Shown here piece by piece: positions 45,831 through 56,511 of a DNA stretch of 64,000 bases. The notes beneath the pieces were generated by a model. That model searched no databases. It was not told the origin of the DNA and saw only the letters and a list, made by a program, of their open reading frames with translations. The DNA is from Prorocentrum cordatum. Taxonomy: Eukaryota > Sar > Dinophyceae > Prorocentrales > Prorocentraceae. The translations under genes were made by a program, and so were the position numbers. Within the stretch, counting starts at the first letter, position 1. Every line of letters begins with the position of its first letter. The stretch is from the NCBI GenBank assembly GCA_963575745.1, contig CAUYUJ010003681.1, positions 1 through 64,000 of the forward strand, given 5' to 3'.

Positions 45831-47600
45831 ATGGCCAGCGCGAGATGCCGAAAGAGGCCGTCGGCCAACATTGATGACGACGACTTCGAGCAGCTTCTGA
45901 GTCAGAGACCCGACAAGCGGTTCTACCATGTCCAGAGGTTCAGGGCTGGCGCCGACGGTCCTCGCTCCCTCGCAGAGTTCGCCCTCTGGCCAGAATCCCA
46001 CTGGCGTCGGCTTCGTGATCGAGACCCACAGGTGGTTGAGCGCTGGCGCGAACTTTTGTCACCAGGCACCCTGAACACTTCTGATTACTCAGGGTGCGAC
46101 ATGCCGAAGGAGATGCGTTGGCAACTGGGCATCGGCCTTGCCCGCGTCGTCAACGAACCTTGGGCTGAACGGATTTCCTTCAAGTTCACGCGAGCATGCG
46201 ACAATGCAGCCCTGCCCCAAAAGGCATTGGTCTGGATATCCGATCGTCTGGATCAAGGAGAATCTTGCGCTCTGGCAGACATCGAGGCCACCTTAGCCGA
46301 GGACGCCAAAGGCTGCTTGGACACGCTGGAGCCAAGCACCGACACCTCAGGTGGCGTCGAAGCGGCGCGGACCATAGCAGCATCGAGTTACAAGACCATG
46401 CTCACGTGGTTGCTGGACAACAGAGGGTGGCTGTGGCCAGAAGGTTCTCGCACAGAGTGCATCGAGCACCATCAGATGTGCCGAACAAATCCAGAACCCA
46501 CTGTTGAGGACGTGGGCAAGCTTCGCATCAACTGGGCAGGCAACACGTGCGTGGCTTGGAGCCCTGTATCCACCAGCAAGCTCAAAGCTTTTTCTCATTC
46601 ATCGGAGCGAGTGAACAACATTTGGATTGCTCAGAAGGTCAGGTTTGCGGAGATTGGCGAAGAGGGTTGCTTCTTCCAGGAATGTTCGAAGTATTACCCT
46701 GTGCAAGAGAAACTGGCGGTGCCGATGTCTCCGTGGATTCATGTCGCGTGGGTTCAGTGGGGGCCTCTTCAGCAAGGTGAGCCACATCACCGCAATCGAG
46801 TATTCTCGTTCGGGTGCTTCAGACATCGTTTGAAGTGGATCGGCCCAGAGACTCACGAGGCTGTGCAAAAGGAGTTCGAGGACATCTTCGGCGCCAAGGT
46901 CGTCAACGACGGCTCGATGTACATGGGCGCCGACGAGGCATACCTCCAAACCATTGCAACGCAGCTTTTCAAAGCCCGGCACATTCATTTCGAGAACGTC
47001 GCCGATGCACCTACCAGCGGCGACGATATGCTCGACACGTTGTGCCCTGGCAATCGGGAGAGGCGCCTGGCCTATGAAACCATCGGGGCTCAGGAGTTCG
47101 ATGGCGATTCCTTCTTGGCCGACTTGGACCACTGGCCGAACACTCGCTCCACTCACGGCAAGGAGTTCCCATGCCAGCTTAAACATGGATGCGTCTGGTC
47201 TTGGGCATTGCAGAGAGCTGCAGTAGGCCTTGAGCACTTCGCAGCTCATGGGTTCCATGTTATTGGAGGCATGCAGTCACGCTACCGATGCCGAATGCAG
47301 CCATTCCTTGAGAGTCTGAGCGAAACCAACCTGAAGCAGCTGTCTGGCAATGGGATGTGCATTTCTGCTTTCTCCTGTTGGGTGGCGTATGTCTTCAGCA
47401 ATGTCGTGCGGGTCGAGCCGGACAAGCTGATCGAGGAACACCAGCTGGCTGCATCAGCTGCGGCCGCGTCGACGGACAGGGTCGATGCCACGCCGGGCCT
47501 TTCGTGGGCGACAGGTGAAAAAGACATTTGCTCCAGCGGTCATCAGGCAACTTCTGGAGGCGTCGTTGTGTTGAGGGCTTGCATTGTCTTCGCCTATTAG
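45831..47600 (+). CDS. Divergent C5-cytosine-methyltransferase-like protein
   Basis: Intact 589-residue frame. I chose ATG 45831 because it is the first ATG in frame, has a favourable GGCGATGGCC context and follows a TCTGTTGCAG acceptor-like site. INWAGNTCVAWSPV (Cys 240) sits where C5 methyltransferases have the catalytic Pro-Cys loop. CFFQECSKYYPV (Glu 284, Cys 285) would be the ENV-like motif IV, and LKQLSGNGMCISAFSCWVAYV (Asn 507) resembles motif X near the C-terminus. Such proteins form a large dinoflagellate family; some C5 methyltransferases in Symbiodinium are carried by retrotransposons. The canonical PCQ and FAGxG motifs are not seen, so activity on DNA is uncertain. There is no intron. 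A leader relic lies upstream, and the neighbours are the DDE-like and zinc-finger genes. Confidence 0.62.
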   Translation: MASARCRKRPSANIDDDDFEQLLSQRPDKRFYHVQRFRAGADGPRSLAEFALWPESHWRRLRDRDPQVVERWRELLSPGTLNTSDYSGCDMPKEMRWQLGIGLARVVNEPWAERISFKFTRACDNAALPQKALVWISDRLDQGESCALADIEATLAEDAKGCLDTLEPSTDTSGGVEAARTIAASSYKTMLTWLLDNRGWLWPEGSRTECIEHHQMCRTNPEPTVEDVGKLRINWAGNTCVAWSPVSTSKLKAFSHSSERVNNIWIAQKVRFAEIGEEGCFFQECSKYYPVQEKLAVPMSPWIHVAWVQWGPLQQGEPHHRNRVFSFGCFRHRLKWIGPETHEAVQKEFEDIFGAKVVNDGSMYMGADEAYLQTIATQLFKARHIHFENVADAPTSGDDMLDTLCPGNRERRLAYETIGAQEFDGDSFLADLDHWPNTRSTHGKEFPCQLKHGCVWSWALQRAAVGLEHFAAHGFHVIGGMQSRYRCRMQPFLESLSETNLKQLSGNGMCISAFSCWVAYVFSNVVRVEPDKLIEEHQLAASAAAASTDRVDATPGLSWATGEKDICSSGHQATSGGVVVLRACIVFAY

Positions 47601-48072
47601 AAGTATTCTTGTGGGTACGGTAACGTAAGGAGTGAGATGGCCTCCTGCTGGGGCCGATAGGGGACCGATTACGAGGGAGAGGCCCTGGCGGCTTCAGCGG
47701 GATCACACCACATGTCTCTCACAGGTTTGTTCTTCAAAGCAGGCATGCCCCTTCTCATTTTACCCCCCCTCCTCAACTGGCTTCCCCTAGGGCTCGACCA
47801 GCCTCCAGTGGCCTCCAGTAGATAGTAGATACCAGTTCCGATCCAGGGCATCAGCTGCCAGCATTAATCGCCAACAATATCAAATGAATGATGCGTTCAC
47901 GAATGCAGATAGTCTCAGCGTGGTCTCACAGGCGCCCATGGGGACACATGCACCACACACGCACATGCACACCGCAATCAAATATGCACACACACGCACA
48001 CACGCTCACACGTCCGAAGGACTGGACTCACATGCACACAGCAACAGCAACACCAAGACACCAATGGACCGT
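47601..48072. other. Intergenic spacer with CACA repeats
   Basis: CACACGCACA and ATGCACAC motifs lie at 47945-48040. An ATG at 47884 is in frame with the next gene, but it precedes the leader relic and gives a repeat-coded His/Thr segment, so I do not use it. Confidence 0.6.
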
Positions 48073-48094
48073 CCGTGGCCAATTTTGGCTCAAA
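48073..48094 (+). promoter_or_regulatory. Spliced-leader relic with one inserted base
   Basis: CCGTGGCCAATTTTGGCTCA followed by AA matches DinoSL at 19 of 21 positions if one inserted A is allowed. It lies about 100 bp before the ATG of the following gene. Its AG-containing flanks could serve as a new trans-splice acceptor. Confidence 0.82.
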
Positions 48095-48195
48095 CATTTC
48101 AGCGCGACAGGCCCCCTGGGATTCCGAAGTTACTTTCGTTGAGTTGGGCTTGCAACCGACTGCGCGCAGCCGCGCAGCCCCCGGGAGCCATCGTC

Positions 48196-51137
48196 ATGGA
48201 TCTTGATGAGTTCTCCGATCTCCAGTTCACGAATGAGCCTCGTGGCGCAGATGGCGAGGATGGCGGAGATGGCGGAGACTGCGCTGGCGCCGCCAGCAGC
48301 TGCAGCAGAGGCCGCCGAGGCCGCGGCGGCAACCGCTCGGGCGGCTCGGGCCGCGGCCGAGCGCCAGGCAGAGGCCGTGGTGCTACGGCTGCGGACTTGC
48401 TGAAGACTTGCGTGTGCTGTGCACTTATGCGAATGGGCAACTACAAGTTCTGCGAGATGCACAAGCGCTACTACGACACGCTGGAGTGGAAACTCAAGAG
48501 GTCCCCGAAGGCGACGGAGGAGACGAACAAAGAGTGGCAGGACCGAGGCGAGACAATTGCCACCCAGCCCCAATCGACTCACTAAACCTATTTCTCCATT
48601 CGTTCCCATTTCGTTTTAGGGACGTGGTGAACGATGTACTAGACTACTAGATGCTGATTGCTCCTTGGAGGAAGCGCTTGAGAACGACATCTCCTTGGCC
48701 GAGAAGATCAATGAGTTTGCGAAGGCTGTTTGCCACAACCTCGAATGCTCGTTATCGTGCCATTGGTCGCTCGAAAGTGTCAATGAAATCTTGTTGTCCG
48801 ATGCCTGGTGGTCCCAGGGGGAGCCAGGGGCGCGGCCTGTTCTGTGCTCGATGTTGTTTTCCCTGGCGAGCCCAGCAGCTCTAAGCGTCGGCACCGCGGT
48901 CTGAACTTCCCCCAAACGTTTCTAGAGCTCAACCTTCCCATCCAAGCCTGTCCTGAGGTTTCCTGGGGCCCGAGGGGGGATGGAATTGCCGCGTGTTCTG
49001 TGTACTGACTGCCTGTGAAGGCTAACCCGTCCGACAAGAAGTACGCCAGGAGGAGTCCCGCGGTGTCCACTCAGTACGAGAAGACCAGCTCGAACGAGAC
49101 GTTCAACGAGAACAAGAACGGTGAGCAGCCGATGACTCGACAAGCATTCCCCCCCTATTGCTACTACGTTTTGGGCCTACAGAAGTAGAGGAAGGAGAAT
49201 GGTGGGACGAGCTGTATGCTGACCTCAGGGTCGATCGGGACCACAAGGGCTTCAGAGGTCGAGAGCAGCTCTGGGTCCCTCTAGGCGCCAAGAGAGAGTG
49301 GGGGAACAGGAGGGCCCAAGACCATCGCTTGGTGGAGAAGGGCCAGGAAGTCAAGAACATGACGGATGCAGAAGCAAACTCGCTCAAAGAGTTTGTGACG
49401 GAGTCCACGGTGTCAGGAGCGGACTCCTTCTTCTCCTCGAAGCTGGACGTGCAGAAGGCGTTGAAGCGGAAGGAGGCGTTCGAATCAGCTTCCGATTCTG
49501 CCAGTGTTGGGCCATCCTCAGCGAAGAAGGTTAAGGGGGTGAAGGCCATCGGCGGACAAGTCTACATCCCTAAGCGCGACGCTCCGAAGCTGCACACTCT
49601 CATGACCACTGAGGTCGGGAAGCTTGACGCGGAGTACGCGGCTTGCAAGGCGAAGGTTGAGTTCATCACCGCTTCGTTGAAGAGCATCGCGGATGCCGAT
49701 ATAGTCGAGGACAGAGCGCTGGTGTCGTACATCAAGAGTCTCCAGCGCCGCTGGCAAATCGCTTGCAAGTGGAAGGGCTCGAATCAGGTCATCAAGCTCT
49801 TCGGTTTGGCTTCAGGTTCTTTGACCGCGGCACCTTCGACCGCGAGTCCTTCGACGGCGGGTTCGACGTCGTCAGCTGCGCAGGCTGCGCCGCCATTGGC
49901 AGACCAAGAGATGATCAACATCACGCTGAAGGACCTCGTGGAGCGGGAGAAATCCAGGAAGCCATTTTCAGGGGATGTGGAACGCATCAAGACGCTAACG
50001 GAGATGCATACCATCATCGACGAGGAAGTATTCGATTGCAACACGCCTGATGAACTTACTGAGCTGGTTGTGTCTTGGGAGGCGTGTAGCGCCATTGTCT
50101 CAGAGTTGCTGAATTCAGTGAAGGCCTCGCGCGGGTACGTGGACAGCCACGTCTCTGCCAAGAAGAAGAGGCAGGCCCGAGATCAGCGGGACGCCGAGAA
50201 GAAGAAGCAGAAGGAGGCCCTTGCGACGGTTAAGGAGGAAGCGAAGAAGGCGGCAGACATGATCAGGAGCAAATCGAAACCAGATACTCAGCAGGCCCCA
50301 GCGAAGAAGCCGATCTTTACCTCATCGTGGGCTAGCATCGAACCTGCGGCTGCCATCACCAACGTTCCCGAGTCAGACTCCGAGATCTGGAACAAGCCGT
50401 TCATCGTCACAACGCACGACGATGTTACGCTCCTCTTGGGTGACGCCAGCTTTCAGAAGGAGCTCGCGGCGTTTTCGACTGAGTTCAAGGGGAAGTCCGA
50501 GGACAGGGGCCAGAAACCGCTTCAGGGGATCGGCAAAGACGGCGTGGGCCTGGGCGAAGTGACGAAATTATTTCAGAAGTGGCAGCCGCCTGTGCTCGAC
50601 GTCAGCAGCGTCGACGGCGGCGCCGCGTTCATGGCCAGCCAGTGGAAACTCGCCTTCAAAGAACACATGTCGTACGTGGGGTTCAACCCGAACAGTGCGG
50701 CGATCCTCCGCGTTCTCGCTGCTGGGCGCTTGGAGGCGGTGTACATCAAGGTCGACAGCATCTTCACCGCCCTGGCGGCGGACAACTGCCCTGAGATCCT
50801 CAAGAAGCTGTTCCCAAAGGACCCGGCCGCAGCCAACTTCAAGGGCGCAGTGATCGACGCGATTCCGCTCATGGACTCACCAGCCTTGGCTGCCGCGAAG
50901 TTAGCAGGCGTTGTGATGTGCAAGATGTCCCAGGGCCAGGGATCGCTGGTATACGTACCTACAGGGTGGCTCGCACTTGAGCAGTGCGAGGCAGGACAGC
51001 AGCTCAACTACGGCATTCGGAAGTCGTACATCACGAAGTGCAGCGAAGCGGCCGAGACCTACAGCTCGGTCATCTCCGTGTTCGCTGCCATGGGCAAGGA
51101 CACGACCCGGATGGATACCATCCGCGCGCTCATGTGA
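48196..51137 (+). CDS. Zinc-finger (CxxC..CxxH-KR) protein with basic/coiled-coil region, four exons
   Basis: Proposed exons: 48196-48547, 48651-48724, 49021-49120, 49183-51137 (826 residues). Intron 1 has a GC donor; an alternative is a GA donor at 48541 with the better pyrimidine-tract acceptor at 48619. Intron 2 is GC-AG, and intron 3 is GTGAGC..CTACAG (62 nt). All junctions keep frame. Exon 1 has a Gly/Arg-rich stretch and a Cys/His motif (C72, C75, C86, H89, then KR). After splicing, FAK+ANPSDKKYARR and NEVEEGEWWDEL read through, and then RVDRDHKGFRGREQLWVP, a hallmark of this expanded dinoflagellate family as I recall it. Lys-rich probable coiled coil lies at 50150-50290. The C-terminus holds LVYVPTGWLALEQC, reminiscent of a cupin/JmjC strand. 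Function is unknown; nucleic-acid binding is an inference. Confidence 0.7.
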
Positions 51138-51179
51138 GCCCATGTGCGAGGGAGGGATGAGAGGGATGAGAGGAATGAG

Positions 51180-51285
51180 AAGGAGGAAAGAGGAGGAGGA
51201 GGAGGAGGAGGAGGAGGAGGAGGAGGAAGGAGGAGGAGGAGGAGGAGGAGGGAGGAGGAGGAGGAGGAGGAGGAGGAGGAAGGAA
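51180..51285 (+). repeat. (GGA)n tract after the stop codon
   Basis: GGA triplets begin about 45 bp after the stop, an arrangement also seen after the DDE-like gene. Confidence 0.94.
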
Positions 51286-52600
51286 AGGATGGCGGAGCCC
51301 AGAGCATTGAAATTCAGATTCAATGCTTCTTTTGTTAGTTGCATTTGCATGGGCTGGAGTGGGGGCAACCCAGCCGCAGAGCCCGCCGTCGGCGTTCGTG
51401 CAAAGCCAGAAGTTCAGAGGAGGGCAGGTCGCCAGATTGAAATGACCATCGAACGAGTAGGAAGATCAGGAGGATAATAAGAGGTAAGACGGGGGAGGAG
51501 GATGGGGTGGAGGGCCAGAGGGAGAAGAGGGGAGGGGTAGAAGGAGGATACAGCGATGGATGGAAAGAGGATTCGTGCTATTAGGAGGGGGATGGGGAGC
51601 AAATGTAGTAGGAGGAGGTGGAGGAGAATGGAGAATGTCAAGGAGGCGTAGGAAGAGGAGGAGGAGGAGGAGGAGGAGGAGGAGGAGGAGGAGGAGGAGG
51701 AGGTGGAGGTGTAGGAGGAGGTGGAGGAGGAATGGAGAGGCCGAAAGACGAGGACGGGGCCCCCGAATCGCTGCCGCCAGGCGGATTGAGCCGCGCGCGG
51801 GCCAAATCGGCCCGGAGGCGGCGCGGAGGGACTGCCGCCCTCGGCCCGCTTCGGAGAGGGAGAACGGGCCTCTTCTCCCTCTTCTAGCTGCCGCCGCTGC
51901 TGCTCCTTTCTCCTTCTCCGCCTTACCTACCCTTCTCCTCCCTCTCTCCTCCTTCGCCCTCCTCCTCCCTCCACTTCCCCCCCTTTTCTCCTCCTCCGCC
52001 TCCTCCTCATCCCTCTCCGTCGCTTCCTCTTTGTTTGCGACTATCAGCACGGCGGCCTCAACGAGGCAAGTACCAATACACGCTTATTGTCAACATATCA
52101 CAGCGCTTGCACCCTCACGCTTTGAAATGTTGCCCATAAGCTCCAAACGAGTATCGATACAACAAGAACGCACAAAATTAACATTACGAACGTCGAGCAC
52201 GAACAAACATCGCGTTGGGGTCAGCCTTTGATCACATACTCTTTATACCGAGGTCGTGCGTTTACGACGAGAGCGGAATGCGGAGGATCGAGCAATTTGT
52301 TCGGTAGTGAATCGATTCATGCGTCTCGCGCACGTTTTGTCATACTTGTGTGATTATCACTTTGTCGCAGGCCCCCTCGGTCCGAAACGTGAGCGTTAGG
52401 GCCTTATTCGCAAGATAAGGCTCGGTTCCTGTCCGAGGGCCTCAAACCCCCCCTGTGCGAAAAGCTAAATGGGACATCTTGAAAATTGCCAGTTTGTGGA
52501 TCATACTTCAGGGCACTTCTTGGTCAGAACGGAGCTCCCGCCTGGAGGGCAGGCCCTTGGGGCGCTCGTCTTCCAAGGGGTGCCCCCCGTAGGTGGAAGA
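51286..52600. other. Spacer with a second GGA tract
   Basis: GGA triplets fill 51655-51735, and 51890-52010 is CTCC-rich. From 52050 to 52440 the sequence is unique and AT-richer, with no gene recognised. Confidence 0.5.
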
Positions 52601-52930
52601 AGCCTGCAGGGACTCAGTGAGCAGGGAACTGCGGGCTCGAGGGCGCATCACAGCATCGCTGATGCGCCCTCTGTCTTTCTGGTGGTCCTCCGACCTCCGC
52701 CATCCTGCCTCCCACTCCCCTTGGATTGCCACCACCACCTGGACGAGGAGACACAGGAGATGCTGAACAGTCTGTGGCATCTCTTCTATAGGCGCGCGTC
52801 ATTATGCCAGCCGTTCTGACTCAAGGTGGGCACACGCTCATGGCACTCCCAGACATCATCATGACAGCTGCCATGCTTCGTGCCCCGCGGCTGGAGGAGT
52901 TCGAGCGCAGCGGCGACATGGACGGGGGGC
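52601..52930 (+). pseudogene. Duplicated 5' region of the CCCH gene family
   Basis: The order ACTCAG, GCATCACAGCATCGCTGATG, TTGGATTGCCACCACC, CATCTCTTCTA, TCTGACTCAAGGTGGGCACA, CGCTC, GAGGAGTTCGAGCGCAGCGG and CGACATGGAC repeats that of 54205-54553, with substitutions and gaps. A leader-relic candidate lies at 52805-52825 (14 of 21; AGCC, TT, TG and CTCAAG kept). After GACATGGAC the copy diverges from the gene, so no CCCH protein follows. Confidence 0.78.
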
Positions 52931-53204
52931 TGCAGTGCAGGGGGGTCCTCTTCAAGACGGGGCCCCCTTGTGCCGCTTTCTCAGCCTTGACGACCTCGGC
53001 GTGTCACACTGCGCAACCGTTGCATGGCTGGAAGGCGGTCCTTTTCAAAACGGGACTCTCGCTGACCTGGCCTGGGACGCTCTCGTCCTCCAAGAAGACG
53101 GGTGCCCAAGAAGAGGGATGCTTCCAGTATGTTGCGAAGGCCTTACGGCCGGTGCCGCCGACCCTGAAGACGACGAAGATGAAAGGGAAGGGAAGGGGGG
53201 TGCA
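52931..53204. other. Spacer with a dispersed-repeat fragment
   Basis: GCAACCGTTGCATGGCTGGA and AGGCGGTCC (about 53018) resemble 37532-37560. Nothing else was recognised. Confidence 0.5.
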
Positions 53205-53715
53205 TGGGGAGGAGGAGGAGTGGCAGGAGGAGGAGGAGGAGGAGGAGGAGGAGGAGGAAGGGGTGCGTCGGTCGATTTCTTCTCGTCTGATGTCTCCTTT
53301 CGCTGCGGCTTATCTTGCCTGAGAGAGGGATGGGGATGAGCAGGAGAAGGAAGAGGAGGAGGGGTAGGAGGAGGAGAAAAAGGAGGGATAAAGAGGAAGA
53401 GGAGGAGGATGAAGAGAAGGACGAGGAATAGGAGGAGGAGGGAGGTCAGGAGGAGAAGGAGGAGGAGAATCAGGAAGAAGAGGAGGACGGACAAACATGA
53501 GGAGGACATGGAGAAGAAGGATAATGAGGAGGAGGAGGGAGAGGAGGAGAGGAAGGCGGAGGAGGAGGAGGAGGAGGAGGAGGAGTAGAAGGAGAGGGAG
53601 GAGAAAGAGGAGGGTGACAGATGAGGAGGAGGAGGAGGAGGAGGAGGAGGAGGAGGAGGAGGAGGAGGAGGAGGAGGAGGAGGAAGAGGGAGAGGAGGAA
53701 GAGGGGAGGAGCCTC
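53205..53715 (+). repeat. GGA-rich region, two tracts
   Basis: GGA tracts lie at 53205-53265 and 53620-53690, with purine-rich sequence between. Glu, Arg, Ser or Pro-rich frames are by-products. Confidence 0.9.
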
Positions 53716-53890
53716 TTGGAGCCTTGGTGAGGGTGTTCTTGGAGAGCTCGTGGGATTCTAGGAGGCTTCTTGGCTCGTCCTGGGGCCATCTTGGCTGTTC
53801 CGGACCGATCTTTGAGCGAGCGACACGGGGCTCTTCTGGGCGATCTTGGGTGCCATCTTCGGCATTTTGGGTTCTTTTGGGGCTTTTCGA
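53716..53890 (+). repeat. TCTTGGGGCC degenerate repeat
   Basis: TTCTTGGAGAGC, CATCTTGG and TCTTCTGGGCGATCTTGGG cores recur. It is attached directly to the GGA tract. Confidence 0.75.
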
Positions 53891-54433
53891 TATGTCGCCG
53901 CCAAGGGGAAAACGAATCTGGGTGGCGAACCCCCCCGGGACCCCTCCCAGGACCCCCCCCCCGCGGGGAAGGGATCAAAGGGAAGGGGCCTCCCTTCGAC
54001 TCCAATACGACCTTGTACATGTCGCTTTCGCTTTGGATGGCACGCTTGAGGAAGGCCCAGGGAAAGGGATGGGGGACGACGGATACGGTGGGGAGACGGC
54101 TGTGACGACGACAAAGACGACGAGGAGACGACGGAGACGAGAACTCGAACGGAAAAGCCCATCGCACACGCCGACAGGGTCCGCGGATTTAGACCGAGAT
54201 CTTGTAGGGACTCAGCGAGGAGGGAATTTGGGATGCGAGGGCGTGTAACAGCATCGCTGATGCATCCTGGGCTTTCTCTGGTGGTCCTCTTCTTCCTCCT
54301 TCATGCTCCTCTGCCATCCTCCCTCCCCATCCTCTTGGATTGCCACCACCACCACCTGGGCCAGGAGTGGTCGCGGCGTCTCTTCTAGAGGCGTGCGCCA
54401 GTCAGCCGACCACAAGAAGAGGTTTCGAGACGT

Positions 54434-54454
54434 GCGTGGCAGTTCTGGCTCAAG
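54434..54454 (+). promoter_or_regulatory. Degraded spliced-leader relic
   Basis: GCGTGGCAGTTCTGGCTCAA followed by G matches DinoSL at 16 of 21 positions, with the last nine identical. The duplicated copy at 52805-52825 keeps AGCC where this one has mutated, so the pair together supports a leader origin. It lies about 93 bp before the ATG. Confidence 0.68.
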
Positions 54455-54547
54455 GTGGGCACACGCTCGAACCACATTGCCCCGGATATCGCGAAGGCTG
54501 CCGTGTTTCGTGTCTCCCCGCAGGAGGAGTTCGAGCGCAGCGGCGAC

Positions 54548-55414
54548 ATGGACGAGTCGATCAGCATGAGTATTCTTGGGGTGTCAGCGCAGATGGACTC
54601 AAGTTGCACCCCTGGCTACCGAGCAGCGTGCCCTGAAGATGTTTGGCCTGCCGAATTGGGCGATGCCTCGGCGACTTCGTTGGAAATGATCAGCGATACC
54701 TCCTGTGCGTCTGTGGGCGCGCACACGGACACTTCGACGATCGGCATTCAGATGGACGAATACGTGGATGACATAACTTGCCAGACGTGTGGTGAGGTAG
54801 GCGTGCTTCATGGCTGCGGTCATTGGCAGTGCACTACACTGACATGCCGGCCTACTTGGTATCAGCGGTTCGAGGCCAGGAAGTGGCTGGTCCCGCTGAC
54901 GCCCGCGGGAACACGAAAAGAGCAGTCCTTCCAGACTCGCGAGCGCTGCGTAGACTGCCGCCCCGAGGGTCGCTGCCTCAAGGGGTCTTGCCCTCGGTAC
55001 TGCAACTTCATCTTCAGGAGGGGCTCGTGCAAGTTCGGAGTCAAGTGCACATTTTGTCACCTGCATGGGCGCGCCCACGCCACAGGTAAGCTCAGAGGCG
55101 AAACCGACGGCAAACTGGACCTTCCATGGCCGCCGTCTGGCTCGCATCTGCCGCCTCCCCCGAAGCGCTTTTTGACACGTGGCAAGCCGGAATACCCGAA
55201 GTCTGCCACCACGTCCGACGGCGCGAAGATCGATCCAACCGAATGTTTGCGCGAATGCTGCAGTGTGAGCGAACCTTGGAAGGTGGCATGGTGTCCAGAT
55301 CGCTCGACAGCGGTTGCACCCTCACCGCAAAAGCTTCCCGATGGCAGTGCGGTGCTCAGGGCCTCGTCGAAATTATGTCCTGATGCGAATGGGATGTTCA
55401 GTCTTTACCTGTAG
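54548..55414 (+). CDS. CCCH (C3H1-type) zinc-finger protein
   Basis: Single-exon frame of 288 residues; ATG 54548 is the first in frame after the leader relic (context GCGACATGGAC). The finger is C152-x8-C161-x5-C167-x3-H171, exact CCCH spacing, preceded by RCLKGSCPR and followed by HLHGRAHATGK, as in the C3H1 domains that are very numerous in dinoflagellates and usually bind RNA. A further Cys-rich part lies before it (ITCQTCGEVG, CGHWQC). The N-terminus is Ser/Asp-rich and the C-terminus Pro-rich (PWPPSGSHLPPPPKR). A GTAAG just after the finger could be a donor site, but the frame continues. Fragments of relatives lie at 52.6 and 59.9-61.4 kb. The RNA target and role are unknown. Confidence 0.72.
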   Translation: MDESISMSILGVSAQMDSSCTPGYRAACPEDVWPAELGDASATSLEMISDTSCASVGAHTDTSTIGIQMDEYVDDITCQTCGEVGVLHGCGHWQCTTLTCRPTWYQRFEARKWLVPLTPAGTRKEQSFQTRERCVDCRPEGRCLKGSCPRYCNFIFRRGSCKFGVKCTFCHLHGRAHATGKLRGETDGKLDLPWPPSGSHLPPPPKRFLTRGKPEYPKSATTSDGAKIDPTECLRECCSVSEPWKVAWCPDRSTAVAPSPQKLPDGSAVLRASSKLCPDANGMFSLYL

Positions 55415-55785
55415 AATTTGGCATGAGGCTTGAAGAGTCAATGGACTCCGTTGTTCCTCCTGCGCCAGCTCGCAGCAGCACGCTTTAGAGCATACCGCAA
55501 AGTTCCACTTCGTTCGCCTGCAGGGAGCGTCCAGTTTTGGCGCTCGCGCTCGGGCTTCCAGGGCGGAGTATAAACGGAGACTAAGTGGTAGCCAGCGTGG
55601 ACCCAAAGCAGTGCGTTACCGCATTGTGGAGGCGATCGCCATGCGGCGGTGTAAGCTATGTGGTGAACGCTATGTCGTGCATCCTGCGTGGTGTGAGCTA
55701 CCGAGGTGAACATTAAGCGGCGTAAGCCCACCTTGCATGACTCAACGTCGTCAACCCCATCATCCCACCCCCTCACCTGAAACTT
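55415..55785. other. Spacer after the CCCH gene
   Basis: GTAAGCTATGTGG and related motifs occur near 55650; no gene is visible. Confidence 0.5.
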
Positions 55786-55980
55786 GCTTTGCACAACCGA
55801 TGCGGCCACGCTTGCGGTGACTACTGGGCACTGCCTTGCGCATCACTACGGCAGCGCTAACGCGCACAAGCTCGCGCGCAGAGCAGCCGGTTGGCTTGGC
55901 ACAACCAGAGCGGCCGCGATGGGTCTTACCGGTGGGAACTTCCATGCGCATCTCAGAGGCCGCGCTGGCGCGCGCACATT
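55786..55980 (+). repeat. Imperfect direct duplication, offset about 106 bp
   Basis: CTTTGCACAACCGATGCGGC (55788) recurs as CTTGGCACAACCAGAGCGGC (about 55895). Both are followed by TGCGCATC, GGC..CGCT and CGCGCAC blocks. Confidence 0.7.
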
Positions 55981-56511
55981 TGTGCGGGTCGGTCTCTCGG
56001 GCAGGCGCTCTATCGTAATGAAGTCGAAGGCAAGGGCGGCACCGATGATGATAGTAGCGGTAGTGTGATGGTGATGATGACGATGGCGGCAAGGCCGACG
56101 ACGGCTCGGATTCTGGTGACGACGATGACGATGATGATGTCCTTGTGTCGGTGACGAATGTGATTTGCTAATGATGGCGGCAATGCAATGGTGGCGACTG
56201 GCGATGGCGAAACTGGCGGTGGTACGGTGGTGCTGGTGAGGGCAACCGTGAGGAAGTGGGCGCACGCGTGGAAGTGCAAGACACCAGGCAGGTAACGTGT
56301 TGGAAAACAGGCGTCGTGGTTGACAGTTGTGTTCGAAGAGCTCTATCTCGATCGGTTTGCTTCGAGGACTAATGGTGCTGAAAGGATTGCGGCACGCGCG
56401 CGCGTGGCGGCCGCGCGCGTTGGAATTTCGGGTTCGTGTATTGGGCGCGTACAAGATCAACGCGAGTGCACCGCGTGGTGAGATTCAGAATGCGCGTCGT
56501 GGGCGAGATTC
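55981..56511. other. Spacer with GAT/GGC triplets
   Basis: Triplets such as GATGAT, GACGAC and GGCGGC occur at 56045-56225. No gene was recognised. Confidence 0.5.

Noticed and set aside
47884-48195. Upstream in-frame ATG for the zinc-finger gene
   Set aside because: It lies before the leader relic and would add a His/Thr repeat-coded stretch; ATG 48196 is preferred.
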